DNA of 64,000 nucleotides from Numidum massiliense (GTDB taxonomy: Bacteria; Bacillota; Bacilli; Thermoactinomycetales; Novibacillaceae). Positions 27,861 through 41,219 of this stretch are shown piece by piece. Under the pieces are notes generated by a model. That model ran no database searches and was not told the DNA's origin. It saw only the letters and a list, made by a program, of their open reading frames with translations. The stretch lies in assembly GCF_001375555.1 (NCBI RefSeq), contig NZ_CTDZ01000009.1, positions 3,279,758-3,343,757 on the forward strand, read 5' to 3'. Each line of letters starts with the position of its first letter. Within the stretch, counting starts at the first letter, position 1. A program made the position numbers and the translations under genes.

Positions 27861-28396
27861 CAACCGGGTTGGCGGAGCAAGTGGCACAAGTGCTGGGCGA
27901 GCTCCGTGCAGTCGCTAAGCTTACGGCGAACGACTTACTCGTGTTAGGTGTAAGTACGAGTGAAGTGGGTGGTGCACACATTGGCACGTCTAGCAGCGGT
28001 GAAGTAGCTGCGGCTATTTTGCAAGGCGTGGAGAACGTGCGCAAGCAGCACCCGTTCCACCTCGCGGTGCAATGCTGCGAACATTTGAACCGCGCCCTCG
28101 TCGTCGAGCGGCGGACACTCGAACAGTTTGCTCTTACTGAAGTATCTGTCGTACCCGTTCCGAATGCCGGCGGGGCGATGGCTGCTCATGCCTACCGCCA
28201 TTTGCCGGACGCCGCTGTCGTCGAAAGTGTACAAGCCCACGCGGGGATCGACATTGGGGACACACTGATCGGCATGCACTTAAGGCCAGTCGTCGTACCG
28301 GTGCGCCCGACCCTTCAGACGATTGGCCGCGCACATGTGACGATGGCGCGCACGCGCCCGAAACTTATCGGCGGCGCGCGGGCCGTATACGCGTAA
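27857..28396 (+). CDS. ywlG: YwlG family protein (DUF436)
   Basis: A 179-residue protein of the conserved YwlG/DUF436 family, whose biochemical role is not established. Recognisable family stretches are LVLGVSTSEVGGAHIGTSSS, HLAVQCCEHLNRALV, PVPNAGGAMAAHAY and GDTLIGMHLRPVVVPVR. It is translationally coupled to rpiB (ATGA) and followed by glyA, the standard Bacillales order. Confidence 0.88.
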   Translation: MTTGLAEQVAQVLGELRAVAKLTANDLLVLGVSTSEVGGAHIGTSSSGEVAAAILQGVENVRKQHPFHLAVQCCEHLNRALVVERRTLEQFALTEVSVVPVPNAGGAMAAHAYRHLPDAAVVESVQAHAGIDIGDTLIGMHLRPVVVPVRPTLQTIGRAHVTMARTRPKLIGGARAVYA

Positions 28397-28439
28397 GATG
28401 CTAGACTATAAGCAATTTGCTTCTTAGGAGGAGATGTGG

Positions 28440-29687
28440 TTGCAACACGTTCGGCAAAAAGATCCGCAAGTAGCGGACGCGATGGCTCAAGAATTAAAAC
28501 GGCAACAGGAGAAAATTGAATTGATTGCCTCGGAAAACTTCGTCAGCGAAGCCGTGCTCGAGGCGATGGGTTCGGTGTTGACGAATAAATATGCAGAGGG
28601 TTATCCGGGAAGGCGATACTACGGCGGCTGTGAATACGTCGACGTCGTCGAAAATTTAGCGCGCGAACGGGCGAAGCAGTTGTTTGGTGCAGACCACGCA
28701 AACGTGCAGCCCCACTCGGGATCGCAGGCGAACATGGCAGTCTATTCAGCTGTGCTGCAGCCGGGCGATAAAGTGCTCGGGATGAATTTAGCGCACGGCG
28801 GTCACTTGACCCACGGGAGCCCGGTTAATTTTTCCGGCAAGACTTACGATTTTATCGCTTACGGGGTCGATCGGGAGACACATCTCATCGACTACGACGA
28901 CGTGCGCCGGATCGCCCGCGAACAGCAACCGAAAATGCTCGTCGCCGGCGCGAGTGCTTATCCGCGCAAGATCGACTTCGCCGTACTCGCCGACATTGCG
29001 AAAGAAGTCGGCGCCTACTTCATGGTCGATATGGCGCACATTGCCGGTCTCGTCGCCACCGGGCACCATATGAACCCGGTGCCGTACGCCGACTTTGTGA
29101 CGAGTACGACGCACAAGACGTTGCGCGGACCGCGCGGCGGGTTAATCTTGTGTAAAGAAGAATACGCGAAAGCAGTTGACAAAGTGATCTTCCCCGGTAT
29201 TCAAGGCGGTCCGCTCATGCACATCATTGCGGCGAAGGCAATTGCGTTCGGTGAAGCGCTGCAAGACCCTTTTAAACAGTATTCGGCCGACGTCATCGCA
29301 AATGCGGCAGCTTTGGCCGACGCCTTAATCGAAGAAGGGTTTGACCTCGTCTCTGGCGGCACCGATAACCACTTAGTGCTAATCGACGTCCGCAATCTCG
29401 GTTTAACCGGAAAAGTGGCGGAAAAGCTGCTGGACGATGTCGGTATTACTGCCAATAAAAACGGCATCCCGTTCGATCCGGAAAAACCGTTCGTTACGAG
29501 TGGGTTGCGCATCGGCACGCCGGCGGTGACGACGCGCGGTTTTGACCGCGAAGCGATGCGGGAGATTGCTGCTATTATAGGCTTAACGTTAAAACAACCG
29601 GAAAGTGAAGAGGCACAGCGCGTCGCAAAGCATAAAATTAACGTTCTTTGCAAAAAATACCCACTGTATACGGATTTAACGTATTAA
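28440..29687 (+). CDS. glyA: serine hydroxymethyltransferase
   Basis: A 415-residue PLP enzyme that converts serine and tetrahydrofolate to glycine and methylene-tetrahydrofolate. Motifs: [20 protein letters not shown] near the N terminus, [40 protein letters not shown], and the PLP lysine in [17 protein letters not shown] 28440 is favoured over ATG 28434 because AGGAGGAG (28426-28433) touches the ATG; the TTG start also gives the usual length. Confidence 0.95.
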   Translation: MQHVRQKDPQVADAMAQELKRQQEKIELIASENFVSEAVLEAMGSVLTNKYAEGYPGRRYYGGCEYVDVVENLARERAKQLFGADHANVQPHSGSQANMAVYSAVLQPGDKVLGMNLAHGGHLTHGSPVNFSGKTYDFIAYGVDRETHLIDYDDVRRIAREQQPKMLVAGASAYPRKIDFAVLADIAKEVGAYFMVDMAHIAGLVATGHHMNPVPYADFVTSTTHKTLRGPRGGLILCKEEYAKAVDKVIFPGIQGGPLMHIIAAKAIAFGEALQDPFKQYSADVIANAAALADALIEEGFDLVSGGTDNHLVLIDVRNLGLTGKVAEKLLDDVGITANKNGIPFDPEKPFVTSGLRIGTPAVTTRGFDREAMREIAAIIGLTLKQPESEEAQRVAKHKINVLCKKYPLYTDLTY

Positions 29688-29964
29688 TAGGTTGTGAACA
29701 GTAAGTGTGCGTAAACAGACGCCAGCCCGTCTTCGCTTATGATAACCATTGACGGCGACGGCGGGGTCTGTCGCACCTTAGGCACCCCGTCGCCGCGCAA
29801 ACGAAACTCGCGACAAAGTTCTTGTGTGGCAGCTCGTGGGCAGCGGTACGCGTGCAGTCAAGGGGGCAGCTATCTGTAAAAAAAATCGTTAGATGCAAGC
29901 ATTGGACAAGCGGAGAGTTCCCCGGTAAAATGTTTTAGAAGAACTAGAGGGGATGACTTTTTTT
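29688..29964 (+). other. glyA-upp gap with a GC-rich hairpin and a promoter
   Basis: A strong GC-rich hairpin (about 29753-29795; CGGCGGGGT pairs with ACCCCGTCG) has no T tract, so it is a poor terminator. TTGGAC (29902-29907), 18 nt and TAAAAT (29926-29931) form a likely upp promoter. No ORF with a ribosome site was seen. Confidence 0.5.
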
Positions 29965-30594
29965 ATGAGTAAACTGTACATATTGGACCACCCGCTCATT
30001 CAGCACAAATTGACGTACATTCGCGACAAACGGACCGGGACGAAAGAATTCCGCGAGCTCGTCGACGAAGTCGCGACGCTCATGGCTTACGAAATTACGC
30101 GCGACATGCCGCTCGAAGAGGTGACGGTAGAAACGCCTGTCGCCGAGGCGACGTGCCAGGTCATCGCGGGAAAAAAACTCGGTCTCGTGCCGATCTTGCG
30201 CGCCGGACTCGGAATGGTCGAAGGTATTTTAAAGCTGATCCCGACGGCGAAAGTCGGGCACATCGGTTTGTACCGCGATCCAGAGACGCACGAACCGGTC
30301 GAGTACTACTGTAAACTGCCGTCAGACATCGAAGAACGCGAATTAATCGTCATCGACCCGATGCTCGCCACCGGCGGTTCGGCTGCGGCAGCGATTCAGT
30401 TGCTCAAAGAAAAAGGGGCGCGAAACATCAAACTGATGTGTTTAATCGCCGCGAATGAAGGCGTGTCTCGCGTGCAAAGTGAGCATCCGGACATCCCGAT
30501 TTACATCGGCGCCGTCGACGAACACTTAAACGAAAAGCGGTATATCGTGCCCGGACTGGGCGACGCCGGCGACCGGTTATTTGGTACAAAATAA
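29965..30594 (+). CDS. upp: uracil phosphoribosyltransferase
   Basis: A 209-residue salvage enzyme that makes UMP from uracil and PRPP. The PRPP-binding loop is [19 protein letters not shown] and the uracil-binding C terminus is [16 protein letters not shown]. The start at ATG 29965 ([12 protein letters not shown]) matches the family; AGAGGGGA lies upstream with a slightly long spacing. It sits between glyA and the atp operon as in Bacillus. Confidence 0.96.
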   Translation: MSKLYILDHPLIQHKLTYIRDKRTGTKEFRELVDEVATLMAYEITRDMPLEEVTVETPVAEATCQVIAGKKLGLVPILRAGLGMVEGILKLIPTAKVGHIGLYRDPETHEPVEYYCKLPSDIEERELIVIDPMLATGGSAAAAIQLLKEKGARNIKLMCLIAANEGVSRVQSEHPDIPIYIGAVDEHLNEKRYIVPGLGDAGDRLFGTK

Positions 30595-30689
30595 CACCTG
30601 TCCGTTCACGGAAACGTCACAAATATTTTTGTAGTGCGCACGCGAATTACTTACAATAAAGAGATACGGAGCCATACCTCATCCTATAT

Positions 30690-30729
30690 TTGTGATTTGT
30701 TTGACAAACAATAACGCCTATTGTAACAT
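30690..30729 (+). promoter_or_regulatory. atp operon promoter overlapped by a Rex-like site
   Basis: TTGACA (30701-30706), 17 nt and TAACAT (30724-30729) form a good sigma-A promoter. TTGTGATTTGTTTGACAA (30690-30707) matches 15 of 18 positions of the Rex operator TTGTGAAWWWWTTCACAA and covers the -35. Within the spacer ACAATA and TATTGT form a second small inverted repeat. Confidence 0.6.
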
Positions 30730-30838
30730 AGCGAAGGGTAGCTTTATTAATTGATAAAGTATCCTAAGTACAAGTGTGGTCGTTTGCGCATAAAAAGCCT
30801 GTTAGTGCTGGGTGCGAACTTCTCATGAGGTGCTTCCG

Positions 30839-31051
30839 TTGCCAAATCCAAAACCGAATCCTTGGCGTGAACTAAGCCTGTTAGGCGCGATAGGCATTAA
30901 CTTTACGATATGGGTCCTAGGTGGGCTCTTTGGCGGTCGCTCGCTGGATCGTGTGCTCGGGACGCAACCCCTTTTTTTGCTAGTAGGTGTTTTTTTAGGG
31001 ATTGCGGCGGGCGTTTACACGGTTGTGCAGCTGATCAAACGTTACCTTTAG
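30839..31051 (+). CDS. atpZ: AtpZ/AtpI-family protein
   Basis: A 70-residue membrane protein with two hydrophobic helices separated by a short loop (LLGAIGINFTIWVLGGLFGG and LFLLVGVFLGIAAGVYTVVQ). Such proteins head many Firmicute atp operons and are proposed to help Mg2+ supply or Fo assembly. TTG 30839 (MPNPKPNPW) lies 8 nt after GAGG; upstream GTG starts at 30812 and 30830 are possible but have weaker sites. The AtpI gene follows after 13 nt. Confidence 0.75.
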   Translation: MPNPKPNPWRELSLLGAIGINFTIWVLGGLFGGRSLDRVLGTQPLFLLVGVFLGIAAGVYTVVQLIKRYL

Positions 31052-31064
31052 GAGACGACACACG

Positions 31065-31460
31065 ATGTTGAAGGAACAGGTTGTCAAGCTATTAAAATAC
31101 TCCTGTTTTCTTCTCGCCCTTTTCGTCATCGGTTGGGGACTTACGGAGCACAAGGCGTTTTTTTTGGGCCTTATTTTAGGGACGTGTGCAGGCCTGTTTA
31201 ATGCCCTGTTCATGGCGTACAAAGTATATCAGTTTGGAGTGCGGCAAGCCCAAGGCAGGCCGATGTTCGGAACGGGAATGCTCACGCGTTACGCGGTAGC
31301 GATCGTCGCCACGTTTTTTGCTGTGAGGTACCCGGAATGCTTTAACGTCGTGACGACGGTGATCGGTTTGGCGCTCGCGCAGCTGATTTTGTTCGTCAAC
31401 GGGCTGTGGGACAGCGTGCGCACTAGCCGAACGCCAACAGTGCGAAAGGGGGGAGAGTAA
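31065..31460 (+). CDS. atpI: ATP synthase subunit I
   Basis: A 131-residue membrane protein with four hydrophobic segments (for example YSCFLLALFVIGWGL and FFLGLILGTCAGLFNALFM) and a basic C terminus. AtpI assists assembly of the c-ring of Fo. AGGAGA precedes ATG 31065, and the stop is followed at once by the GTG of atpB. AtpI proteins are poorly conserved; the call depends on topology and on operon position. Confidence 0.8.
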   Translation: MLKEQVVKLLKYSCFLLALFVIGWGLTEHKAFFLGLILGTCAGLFNALFMAYKVYQFGVRQAQGRPMFGTGMLTRYAVAIVATFFAVRYPECFNVVTTVIGLALAQLILFVNGLWDSVRTSRTPTVRKGGE

Positions 31461-32604
<1,144 letters not shown>

Positions 32605-32709
32605 GCGTCTTAAGCAATAGCTGGACCGCGCAATCGATGGCGGGGTCTGTTTACAGGCCTACGCCTTCTCTTTTTATGTCGCACACTGCGATGAAAGGAG
32701 TGAACGTCC

Positions 32710-33198
32710 ATGCCCAATATCGAATGGGGCACCATGCTGTTTACGCTCGTCGTATTCATGATTTTATTAGCTCTTTTGAAGCGGTATGCACTGGGACCGT
32801 TACTAGGCATCATGCAAAAGCGGCAAGAGCGGGTAGAAAGTGAATTAGCGACGGCAGAAAAGAACCGTCAAGAATCTGAGACGCTCCTCGCCAAGCAACG
32901 GGAAGAGCTCGAAAACGTACGGCACGAGGCACAAGGCATCGTCGAACGTGCGACGAAGACGGCCGATACGCAGGCGCGAGAATTGTTGCAGGCGGCGCGC
33001 CAAGAAGCTGACCGCTTGAAAACAGAGGCTCAAAACGACATTCAGCGGGAAAAAGAGCGCGCCATTTCCGAGTTGCGCGATCAAGTCGGTACGCTGTCCG
33101 TTTTGCTAGCCTCGAAGATTATAGAAAAAGAATTGGACGACGCAGCGCAAAAGGCGTTAGTTGACGACTACATTAAAGAAGTGAGCGATCGCTTATGA
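32710..33198 (+). CDS. atpF: ATP synthase Fo subunit b
   Basis: A 162-residue peripheral-stalk subunit: one N-terminal membrane helix (TMLFTLVVFMILLALLKRYA) followed by a long charged coiled coil (from about residue 30 to 140) and a short C-terminal delta-binding end. AAAGGAG precedes ATG 32710. The stop overlaps the atpH start (ATGA), ensuring coupled synthesis. Confidence 0.94.
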   Translation: MPNIEWGTMLFTLVVFMILLALLKRYALGPLLGIMQKRQERVESELATAEKNRQESETLLAKQREELENVRHEAQGIVERATKTADTQARELLQAARQEADRLKTEAQNDIQREKERAISELRDQVGTLSVLLASKIIEKELDDAAQKALVDDYIKEVSDRL

Positions 33199-33737
33199 GA
33201 GCAGTTGCCAAACGGTACGCCGCAGCGTTGTACGCACTCGCAGAGGAACAAGGTGTAGTAGACGCTGTGCAAAAGGAATTAGAAGTCGTCAGTGACACGT
33301 TAGAGCGTCATTCGTCGTATGCGTACTTGCTCAACCACCCGCACATTTCCGTACAGGAAAAGAAGGATATGCTGCTAAGCGTGTTTAGCGAAATGTTGTC
33401 GGACATTAGCCGTCATTTTTTACAATTGCTCGTCGATAAAGGCCGTCAAGAGATCATCGCGGACGTCGCGACTGAGTTTGCTGCGATTGCGAACGAGGCG
33501 CGCGGCGTATTCGTCGGGGAAGCGGTCTCCGCTGTGGCTCTTTCCGACACTGAGCGGAGCCAGTTGGAAGCAGCTTTTGCGGCGAAGGTGGGCAAGCGAG
33601 TCGAACTGCGCAACGTCGTCGAACCGACCCTTAAGGGCGGTGTTCTCCTACGTCTCGGGGACAAAGTTTACGACGGTAGCGTAGCCGGTAAGCTAACCCG
33701 GTTCAAAAAACAGTTGAGAGACGTACAAGTACAGTGA
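33195..33737 (+). CDS. atpH: ATP synthase F1 subunit delta
   Basis: A 180-residue stalk subunit linking F1 to subunit b. The N-terminal six-helix bundle (VAKRYAAALYALAEEQGVVD) and the C-terminal signature (EPTLKGGVLLRLGDKVYDGS) are clear. It is coupled to atpF by a 4-bp overlap. Confidence 0.95.
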   Translation: MRAVAKRYAAALYALAEEQGVVDAVQKELEVVSDTLERHSSYAYLLNHPHISVQEKKDMLLSVFSEMLSDISRHFLQLLVDKGRQEIIADVATEFAAIANEARGVFVGEAVSAVALSDTERSQLEAAFAAKVGKRVELRNVVEPTLKGGVLLRLGDKVYDGSVAGKLTRFKKQLRDVQVQ

Positions 33738-33748
33738 GACTGGGGTGA

Positions 33749-35281
<1,533 letters not shown>

Positions 35282-35322
35282 TAAATACGCGATGGACGAA
35301 AAGCATAAGGTGGTGAAGCCAC

Positions 35323-36174
35323 ATGGAGAGCATGCGCGAGATTAAACGTCGCATCGGGAGTATGCAAAATACGCATAAGATCACGAAGGCGATGGAACTC
35401 GTTTATGCGGCGAAGTTGCGCCGCGCCCAAGAACAGGCGGTTTCCTCGCGTCCGTATGCCGAAAAAATGCGCGACGTCATCGCGAGTATAACGACGAACA
35501 CCGATTACTCGCACCCGATGCTCGAAAAGCGCTCGGTGAAGCGGACGGGGTACTTGGTCATCACGTCGGACCGCGGGTTAGCGGGCGGCTACAACGCCAA
35601 TATTTTGCGGCACGTCGTGCAGCAAATTGAGGAGCGACACGCCTCCTCCGACGAATATGTCCTGTTCGTTATCGGGCGCAAAGGCGTCGACTTTTTCAAG
35701 CGGCGCAATTATCCTGTCATCGAAACGCTGATCGGTTTGTCGGATTCACCTGGGTTTAGCGACGTGAAAAGCATCGCCAACCGCGCGGTCAACATGTTCG
35801 CCGACGAATCGTTTGATGAACTTTATATACACTATAACGCGTTTCAAAATGCTGTGACGCAAATTCCTACGGAAAAGTTGCTCTTGCCGCTCGCCGATGT
35901 GTCGAGCGAGCGCACGGCGGCTAACTACGATTACGAGCCTTCAGAGGCAGAAGTGTTAGCAGCGTTGCTACCGAAGTACGCGGAAACGGTCATTTACAGC
36001 GTGTTGCTCGAAGCGAAGGCGAGTGAACACGGGGCACGGATGACGGCGATGGGCAATGCGAGCGAGAATGCGGACGAAATGATTTCGACGCTCACATTGC
36101 AGTTCAACCGCGCGCGGCAAGCGGCCATTACGCAAGAAATTGCGGAAATTACCGCGGGAGCTAACGCTTTGTAA
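35323..36174 (+). CDS. atpG: ATP synthase F1 subunit gamma
   Basis: A 283-residue rotor shaft subunit. The N-terminal helix MREIKRRIGSMQNTHKITKA and the C-terminal helix NASENADEMISTLTLQFNRA form the central coiled coil. AAGGTGGTGA precedes ATG 35323; an ATG at 35332 would remove three residues. Confidence 0.96.
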   Translation: MESMREIKRRIGSMQNTHKITKAMELVYAAKLRRAQEQAVSSRPYAEKMRDVIASITTNTDYSHPMLEKRSVKRTGYLVITSDRGLAGGYNANILRHVVQQIEERHASSDEYVLFVIGRKGVDFFKRRNYPVIETLIGLSDSPGFSDVKSIANRAVNMFADESFDELYIHYNAFQNAVTQIPTEKLLLPLADVSSERTAANYDYEPSEAEVLAALLPKYAETVIYSVLLEAKASEHGARMTAMGNASENADEMISTLTLQFNRARQAAITQEIAEITAGANAL

Positions 36175-36235
36175 GTCACACGCTCGTTACAGTTAGTGTG
36201 CAACATTAATATTCATTGAAGCAGGAGGGAAATAA

Positions 36236-37648
<1,413 letters not shown>

Positions 37649-37677
37649 CGCTATAAGCGTGGGGAGGGACGCAAACA

Positions 37678-38082
37678 ATGCGAACGATGCAAGTAGATGT
37701 CGTCACACCTGATCACAAAGTGTTTAGCGAACAAGCAGAGATGGTCGTAGCGGAAGCGGCGGAGGGGGAGATCGGTATTCTCCCCGGTCACACGCCGTTC
37801 GTCTCGACGTTAAAAATTGGCCCCGTGCGCATTAAAATGGCGGAACACGAACAAATTGCCGCCGTCAGCGGCGGGTTCATCGAAGTGCACAACGACCACG
37901 TTACTATTTTAGCTGAGACGGCAGAATTGCCCGGCGATATTGATCTAGAACGTGCACGTGCCGCGAAGGAGCGGGCTGAACGGCGCCTTGAGCGCGTGCG
38001 AGACGATGAAATCGACTTTCGCCGTGCTGAATTGGCGTTACATCGAGCGATGAATCGCATAAATGTCGCGAATAGGCGATAA
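37678..38082 (+). CDS. atpC: ATP synthase F1 subunit epsilon
   Basis: A 134-residue subunit with an N-terminal beta barrel (VDVVTPDHKVFSEQAEMVV, GEIGILPGHTPFVSTL) and a C-terminal helical hairpin (DLERARAAKERAERRLER) that can inhibit ATP hydrolysis. GGGGAGGG lies 9 nt before ATG 37678. It is the last atp gene and is followed by a strong terminator. Confidence 0.95.
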   Translation: MRTMQVDVVTPDHKVFSEQAEMVVAEAAEGEIGILPGHTPFVSTLKIGPVRIKMAEHEQIAAVSGGFIEVHNDHVTILAETAELPGDIDLERARAAKERAERRLERVRDDEIDFRRAELALHRAMNRINVANRR

Positions 38083-38094
38083 GGTAAGTTAACG

Positions 38095-38148
38095 TAGCGG
38101 GAAAAGAGGATGTGTCACGCATCGCTTTTTCCCGCTAGCTTTTTTTGT
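38095..38148 (+). terminator. atp operon terminator
   Basis: TAGCGGGAAAA (38095-38105) pairs with TTTTCCCGCTA (38127-38137), an 11-bp stem followed by GC and seven Ts. Confidence 0.85.
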
Positions 38149-38198
38149 GTAAAAAAGTGGAAAGGGCCCAGCTGCGGGCTTCTTCTGCCACGTGAAGT

Positions 38199-38227
38199 TA
38201 GACACGATGTTATGCATTTGCTATAAT
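38199..38227 (+). promoter_or_regulatory. nuo operon promoter
   Basis: TAGACA (38199-38204), 17 nt and a perfect TATAAT (38222-38227), about 110 nt upstream of nuoA. A small GCCC/GGGC hairpin lies just upstream, near 38166-38179. Confidence 0.65.
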
Positions 38228-38336
38228 TGTAGCCGTATACAGGAAGGGGAATTTTCGTCATTTTACTATCGTTTAATTCGTGGAAGCGCTTGCGACGCTT
38301 CTAGCGAATGACACTACCGTGTACGGGGGTACGCCT

Positions 38337-38708
38337 ATGTATGCAAACAATCACTTTATGATCGCTATCTTCCTGTTGTTAGGACTCGTCCTACCGATCG
38401 TCGCGTGGACGCTGAGCCGCATGTTGCGCCCGTCTAACCCGACAGCGGCTAAGCGATTGACGTACGAGAGCGGGGTCGATCCGTTTCAACAAAGTTGGCT
38501 GCAATTCAACATCCGTTACTACATGTTTGCCTTGTTATTCATCGTCTTCGATGTGGAAGCGGTCTTCCTCTACCCGTGGGCAGTCGCGTACAACGCTCTT
38601 CGCAGCGATATCGGTTTATTCATTTTAATCGAAATGGGTATATTTGTATTCCTGCTCGTCGTCGGGTTAATTTATGCGTGGAAGAAGAAGGTGCTAGAAT
38701 GGGATTGA
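38337..38708 (+). CDS. nuoA: complex I subunit A
   Basis: A 123-residue membrane subunit with three helices. Family marks are [30 protein letters not shown] and the closing [14 protein letters not shown] 38337 has ACGGGGGT upstream and gives the usual length; an in-frame GTG at 38280 would add 19 residues without a near ribosome site. The stop overlaps nuoB. The operon order is A-B-C-D-H-I-J-K-L-M-N. Confidence 0.93.
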   Translation: MYANNHFMIAIFLLLGLVLPIVAWTLSRMLRPSNPTAAKRLTYESGVDPFQQSWLQFNIRYYMFALLFIVFDVEAVFLYPWAVAYNALRSDIGLFILIEMGIFVFLLVVGLIYAWKKKVLEWD

Positions 38709-39217
38709 ATTTGGAAGAGCTTTCAGTGGAAGAAAGCGCATTCGTCAAGCGCAATGTGCTGATGACACGGTTGGAGCAAATTAAGGGGTGGGCACGCAGC
38801 AATTCGATGTGGCCGCTACAGTTCGGACTCGCCTGCTGTGCGATTGAAATGATGGCGACGAGCGGGGCGCATTACGACTTCGAACGCTTTGGGGTGTTTT
38901 TTCGCGGTTCGCCGCGGCAAGCCGACGTGATGATCGTCGCCGGGACGGTGACGAAAAAAATGGGGCCAGTATTGCGCCGCCTGTACGACCAGATGGCAGA
39001 GCCGAAGTGGGTCATCGCGATGGGTTCGTGTGCGACAGCGGGGGGGCCTTACGTCAAATCGTACGCGGTCGTTAAAGGGGTTGACCAAATCGTCCCGGTA
39101 GATGTCTACATTCCAGGCTGCCCACCGAATCCAGCGGCACTCATTTACGGGGTGAACAAACTACAAGAAAAAATTCGCTACGAAGCAAAAACTGGGAAGA
39201 AGGTGACCAGTGAGTGA
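38699..39217 (+). CDS. nuoB: complex I subunit B
   Basis: A 172-residue subunit that holds the terminal 4Fe-4S cluster N2, next to the quinone site. Cluster ligands are the tandem cysteines in [12 protein letters not shown], plus [11 protein letters not shown] and YIPGCPPNP. It starts inside the last codons of nuoA (10-bp overlap) and its stop overlaps nuoC, so these subunits are translationally linked. Confidence 0.95.
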   Translation: MGLNLEELSVEESAFVKRNVLMTRLEQIKGWARSNSMWPLQFGLACCAIEMMATSGAHYDFERFGVFFRGSPRQADVMIVAGTVTKKMGPVLRRLYDQMAEPKWVIAMGSCATAGGPYVKSYAVVKGVDQIVPVDVYIPGCPPNPAALIYGVNKLQEKIRYEAKTGKKVTSE

Positions 39218-40113
39218 GTGGAGAGCGAGAAAAACAGACAGACCGAACGAAAGTAGACGAAGCAGCGACAGGGGCGTCACCATTAGTGAATGACGCGAGT
39301 GGCGAGGTGACAAAAAAGAAAACGGTAACAACCGCCGCAGACGATGTCACCAAAGAGGGAAAAAAAGACGGTGCACGGCTGGAAAAAGGCGATGCGCCCC
39401 TAGCGAAAAAGGAAAAAAACGTTGGCGCAGCGAAGGCAGTTTCGAAGGAGAACGCCGCTACGGATGAAAGGGCAGTTTCGAAGGCGAACGACACTACGGA
39501 AGAAAAGGCAGCCTCGAAGGCGAAAGCAGCTGTGACGGCGAAGGTGGCCGCCAAAAAAAAGCAAGCGGCTAAAGCTAAAGCCCGCCCGCAGCGCAGCGCC
39601 AAGGCGAAAAAGGAGGAGCCGCCACCGGAGCCTTCGCCGAAACAGCCACTGTTAGACGATTACTTGCAAAAACTAAAAGCGGAACTTGGCACGGACATTG
39701 TGGAAGCAGCGACGATTAACCGCTTAAATGATCATTTGCCGACAATTCGCGTCAAGCGGGAACAGTGGGCCGTAGTAGCGCAATTATTACATACCGATCC
39801 GTTCTTCGACTTTGACTATTTGTCGGATTTAACGGCTTACGACGAGCAGGACTACTTGTCGGTTGTCGCCCACCTGCTGTCTTTGTCGCGGAAAGAGAGG
39901 CTCGCTGTCCACGTTCATACAGAGCGCGAGGCGGCGTGGGTGCCGTCGGTCACATCTGTCTGGGCTGCTGCAAATTGGAACGAACGGGAAGTGTACGATT
40001 TGTTCGGCATCGACTTTCGCGGTCATCCGAACTTGACGCGCATTATGATGCCGGACGATTGGGTGGGGCACCCGTTACGTAAAGACTATGAACCATTAGA
40101 TGAGGAGGTGTGA
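39214..40113 (+). CDS. nuoC: complex I subunit C with a long charged N-terminal extension
   Basis: A 299-residue protein. Only the last 150 residues or so are the NuoC (30 kDa) domain, recognised by [19 protein letters not shown] and [10 protein letters not shown]. The first 140 residues are low-complexity, rich in K, A, E, D and T, with degenerate A(V/A)SK repeats (AVSKEN, AVSKAN, AASKAK), ending in a proline-rich stretch ([12 protein letters not shown]). Such extensions are known in Bacillales NuoC, but this one is long. GTG 39214 overlaps the nuoB stop and AAGGTGA lies upstream, so the extension is probably translated. Confidence 0.9.
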   Translation: MSGEREKQTDRTKVDEAATGASPLVNDASGEVTKKKTVTTAADDVTKEGKKDGARLEKGDAPLAKKEKNVGAAKAVSKENAATDERAVSKANDTTEEKAASKAKAAVTAKVAAKKKQAAKAKARPQRSAKAKKEEPPPEPSPKQPLLDDYLQKLKAELGTDIVEAATINRLNDHLPTIRVKREQWAVVAQLLHTDPFFDFDYLSDLTAYDEQDYLSVVAHLLSLSRKERLAVHVHTEREAAWVPSVTSVWAAANWNEREVYDLFGIDFRGHPNLTRIMMPDDWVGHPLRKDYEPLDEEV

Positions 40114-40118
40114 GCACC

Positions 40119-41219
40119 GTGGTCCGAACAGAAGAGATGTTGTTGAACGTCGGCCCGCAACACCCGAGTACCCACGGTGTCTTGCGCATCGTCATTAAAA
40201 TCGACGGTGAAATCGTGCGCGAAGCAAAGCCCGTGCTCGGTTACTTGCACCGCGGGACGGAAAAGTTAGCGGAAGATTTGACGTACACGCAAATCATTCC
40301 GTATACCGACCGGATGGATTACTTGGCGGGGATGACGAACAATTACGCTGTCTGTCATGCCGTCGAGACGTTGATGGGTTTAGAGATTCCTGAGCGCGCC
40401 GAATATTTGCGCATCATCGTCATGGAACTAAACCGCATTGCTAGCCACTGCATTTGGTACGGGACGTTCCTGCTCGATTTAGGGGCAACGACGCCGTTCA
40501 TTTACGCGATGCGCGAACGGGAAACGATTTTGCAATTTTTTAACGAGCTGTGTGGGGCACGCATTACGTTTAACTATATGCGCGTCGGCGGCGTGAAGTG
40601 GGATGCACCGCCCGGTTGGATCGAGCGCGTGCGCGACTTTTTGCCGATTATGAAGGAACGCGTGCAAGAATATGAGCAACTCGTCACGGGAAATGAAATA
40701 TTTCTCAACCGCGTGCGCGGCGTTGGCAAGTATACGCGGGAAGATGCGATCAATTACGCGCTCAGCGGCGCCAATTTGCGTGCGGCTGGCGTGAAATGGG
40801 ATTTGCGCAAAGACCAGCCATACTCGATTTACGATCGCTTTGAGTTTGACGTCCCGACGGCAGAGGAGGCGGACTGTCTCAGTAAGTACCACTGCCGCAT
40901 GGAAGAAATGCGCCAGTCGATTCGCATTCTGGAACAGGCGCTCGAACAATTTCCTACTTCCGGACCGGTGATGGCAAAAGTGCCGCGGGTGTTACGCGTG
41001 CCGGAAGGAGAGACGTACGTCGGCATCGAATCGCCGCGCGGCGAACTCGGCTGCTACATCGTTAGCAAAGGCAAAGCGAGCCCGTGGCGCATTAAGTGGC
41101 GTCGCCCGTCCTTTAGTAATCTACAAATACTTCCTAAGCTGCTGGTCGGCGAAAACGTATCCAACCTCGTGGCTATTCTCGGTTCGATCGATATCGTGTT
41201 AGGGGAGGTGGACGGATAA
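40119..41219 (+). CDS. nuoD: complex I subunit D
   Basis: A 366-residue 49-kDa-type subunit lining the quinone pocket. Marks: LNVGPQHPSTHGVLR at the N terminus with the quinone-site histidine, GYLHRGTEKLAE, YTDRMDYLAG and ESPRGELGCYIVS. GTG 40119 is preferred because AGGAGG at 40103-40108 is 10 nt upstream; GTG 40110 touches it. The stop is adjacent to the nuoH start. Confidence 0.95.
   Translation: MVRTEEMLLNVGPQHPSTHGVLRIVIKIDGEIVREAKPVLGYLHRGTEKLAEDLTYTQIIPYTDRMDYLAGMTNNYAVCHAVETLMGLEIPERAEYLRIIVMELNRIASHCIWYGTFLLDLGATTPFIYAMRERETILQFFNELCGARITFNYMRVGGVKWDAPPGWIERVRDFLPIMKERVQEYEQLVTGNEIFLNRVRGVGKYTREDAINYALSGANLRAAGVKWDLRKDQPYSIYDRFEFDVPTAEEADCLSKYHCRMEEMRQSIRILEQALEQFPTSGPVMAKVPRVLRVPEGETYVGIESPRGELGCYIVSKGKASPWRIKWRRPSFSNLQILPKLLVGENVSNLVAILGSIDIVLGEVDG

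Noticed and set aside
29753-29795. GC-rich hairpin after glyA as a rho-independent terminator
   Set aside because: No T tract follows it; kept only as part of the gap description.
39141-39602. Minus-strand ORF with hydrophobic A/F-rich sequence opposite nuoC
   Set aside because: It is the complement of the lysine/alanine-rich nuoC extension, which produces F/A/S-rich antisense codons automatically.
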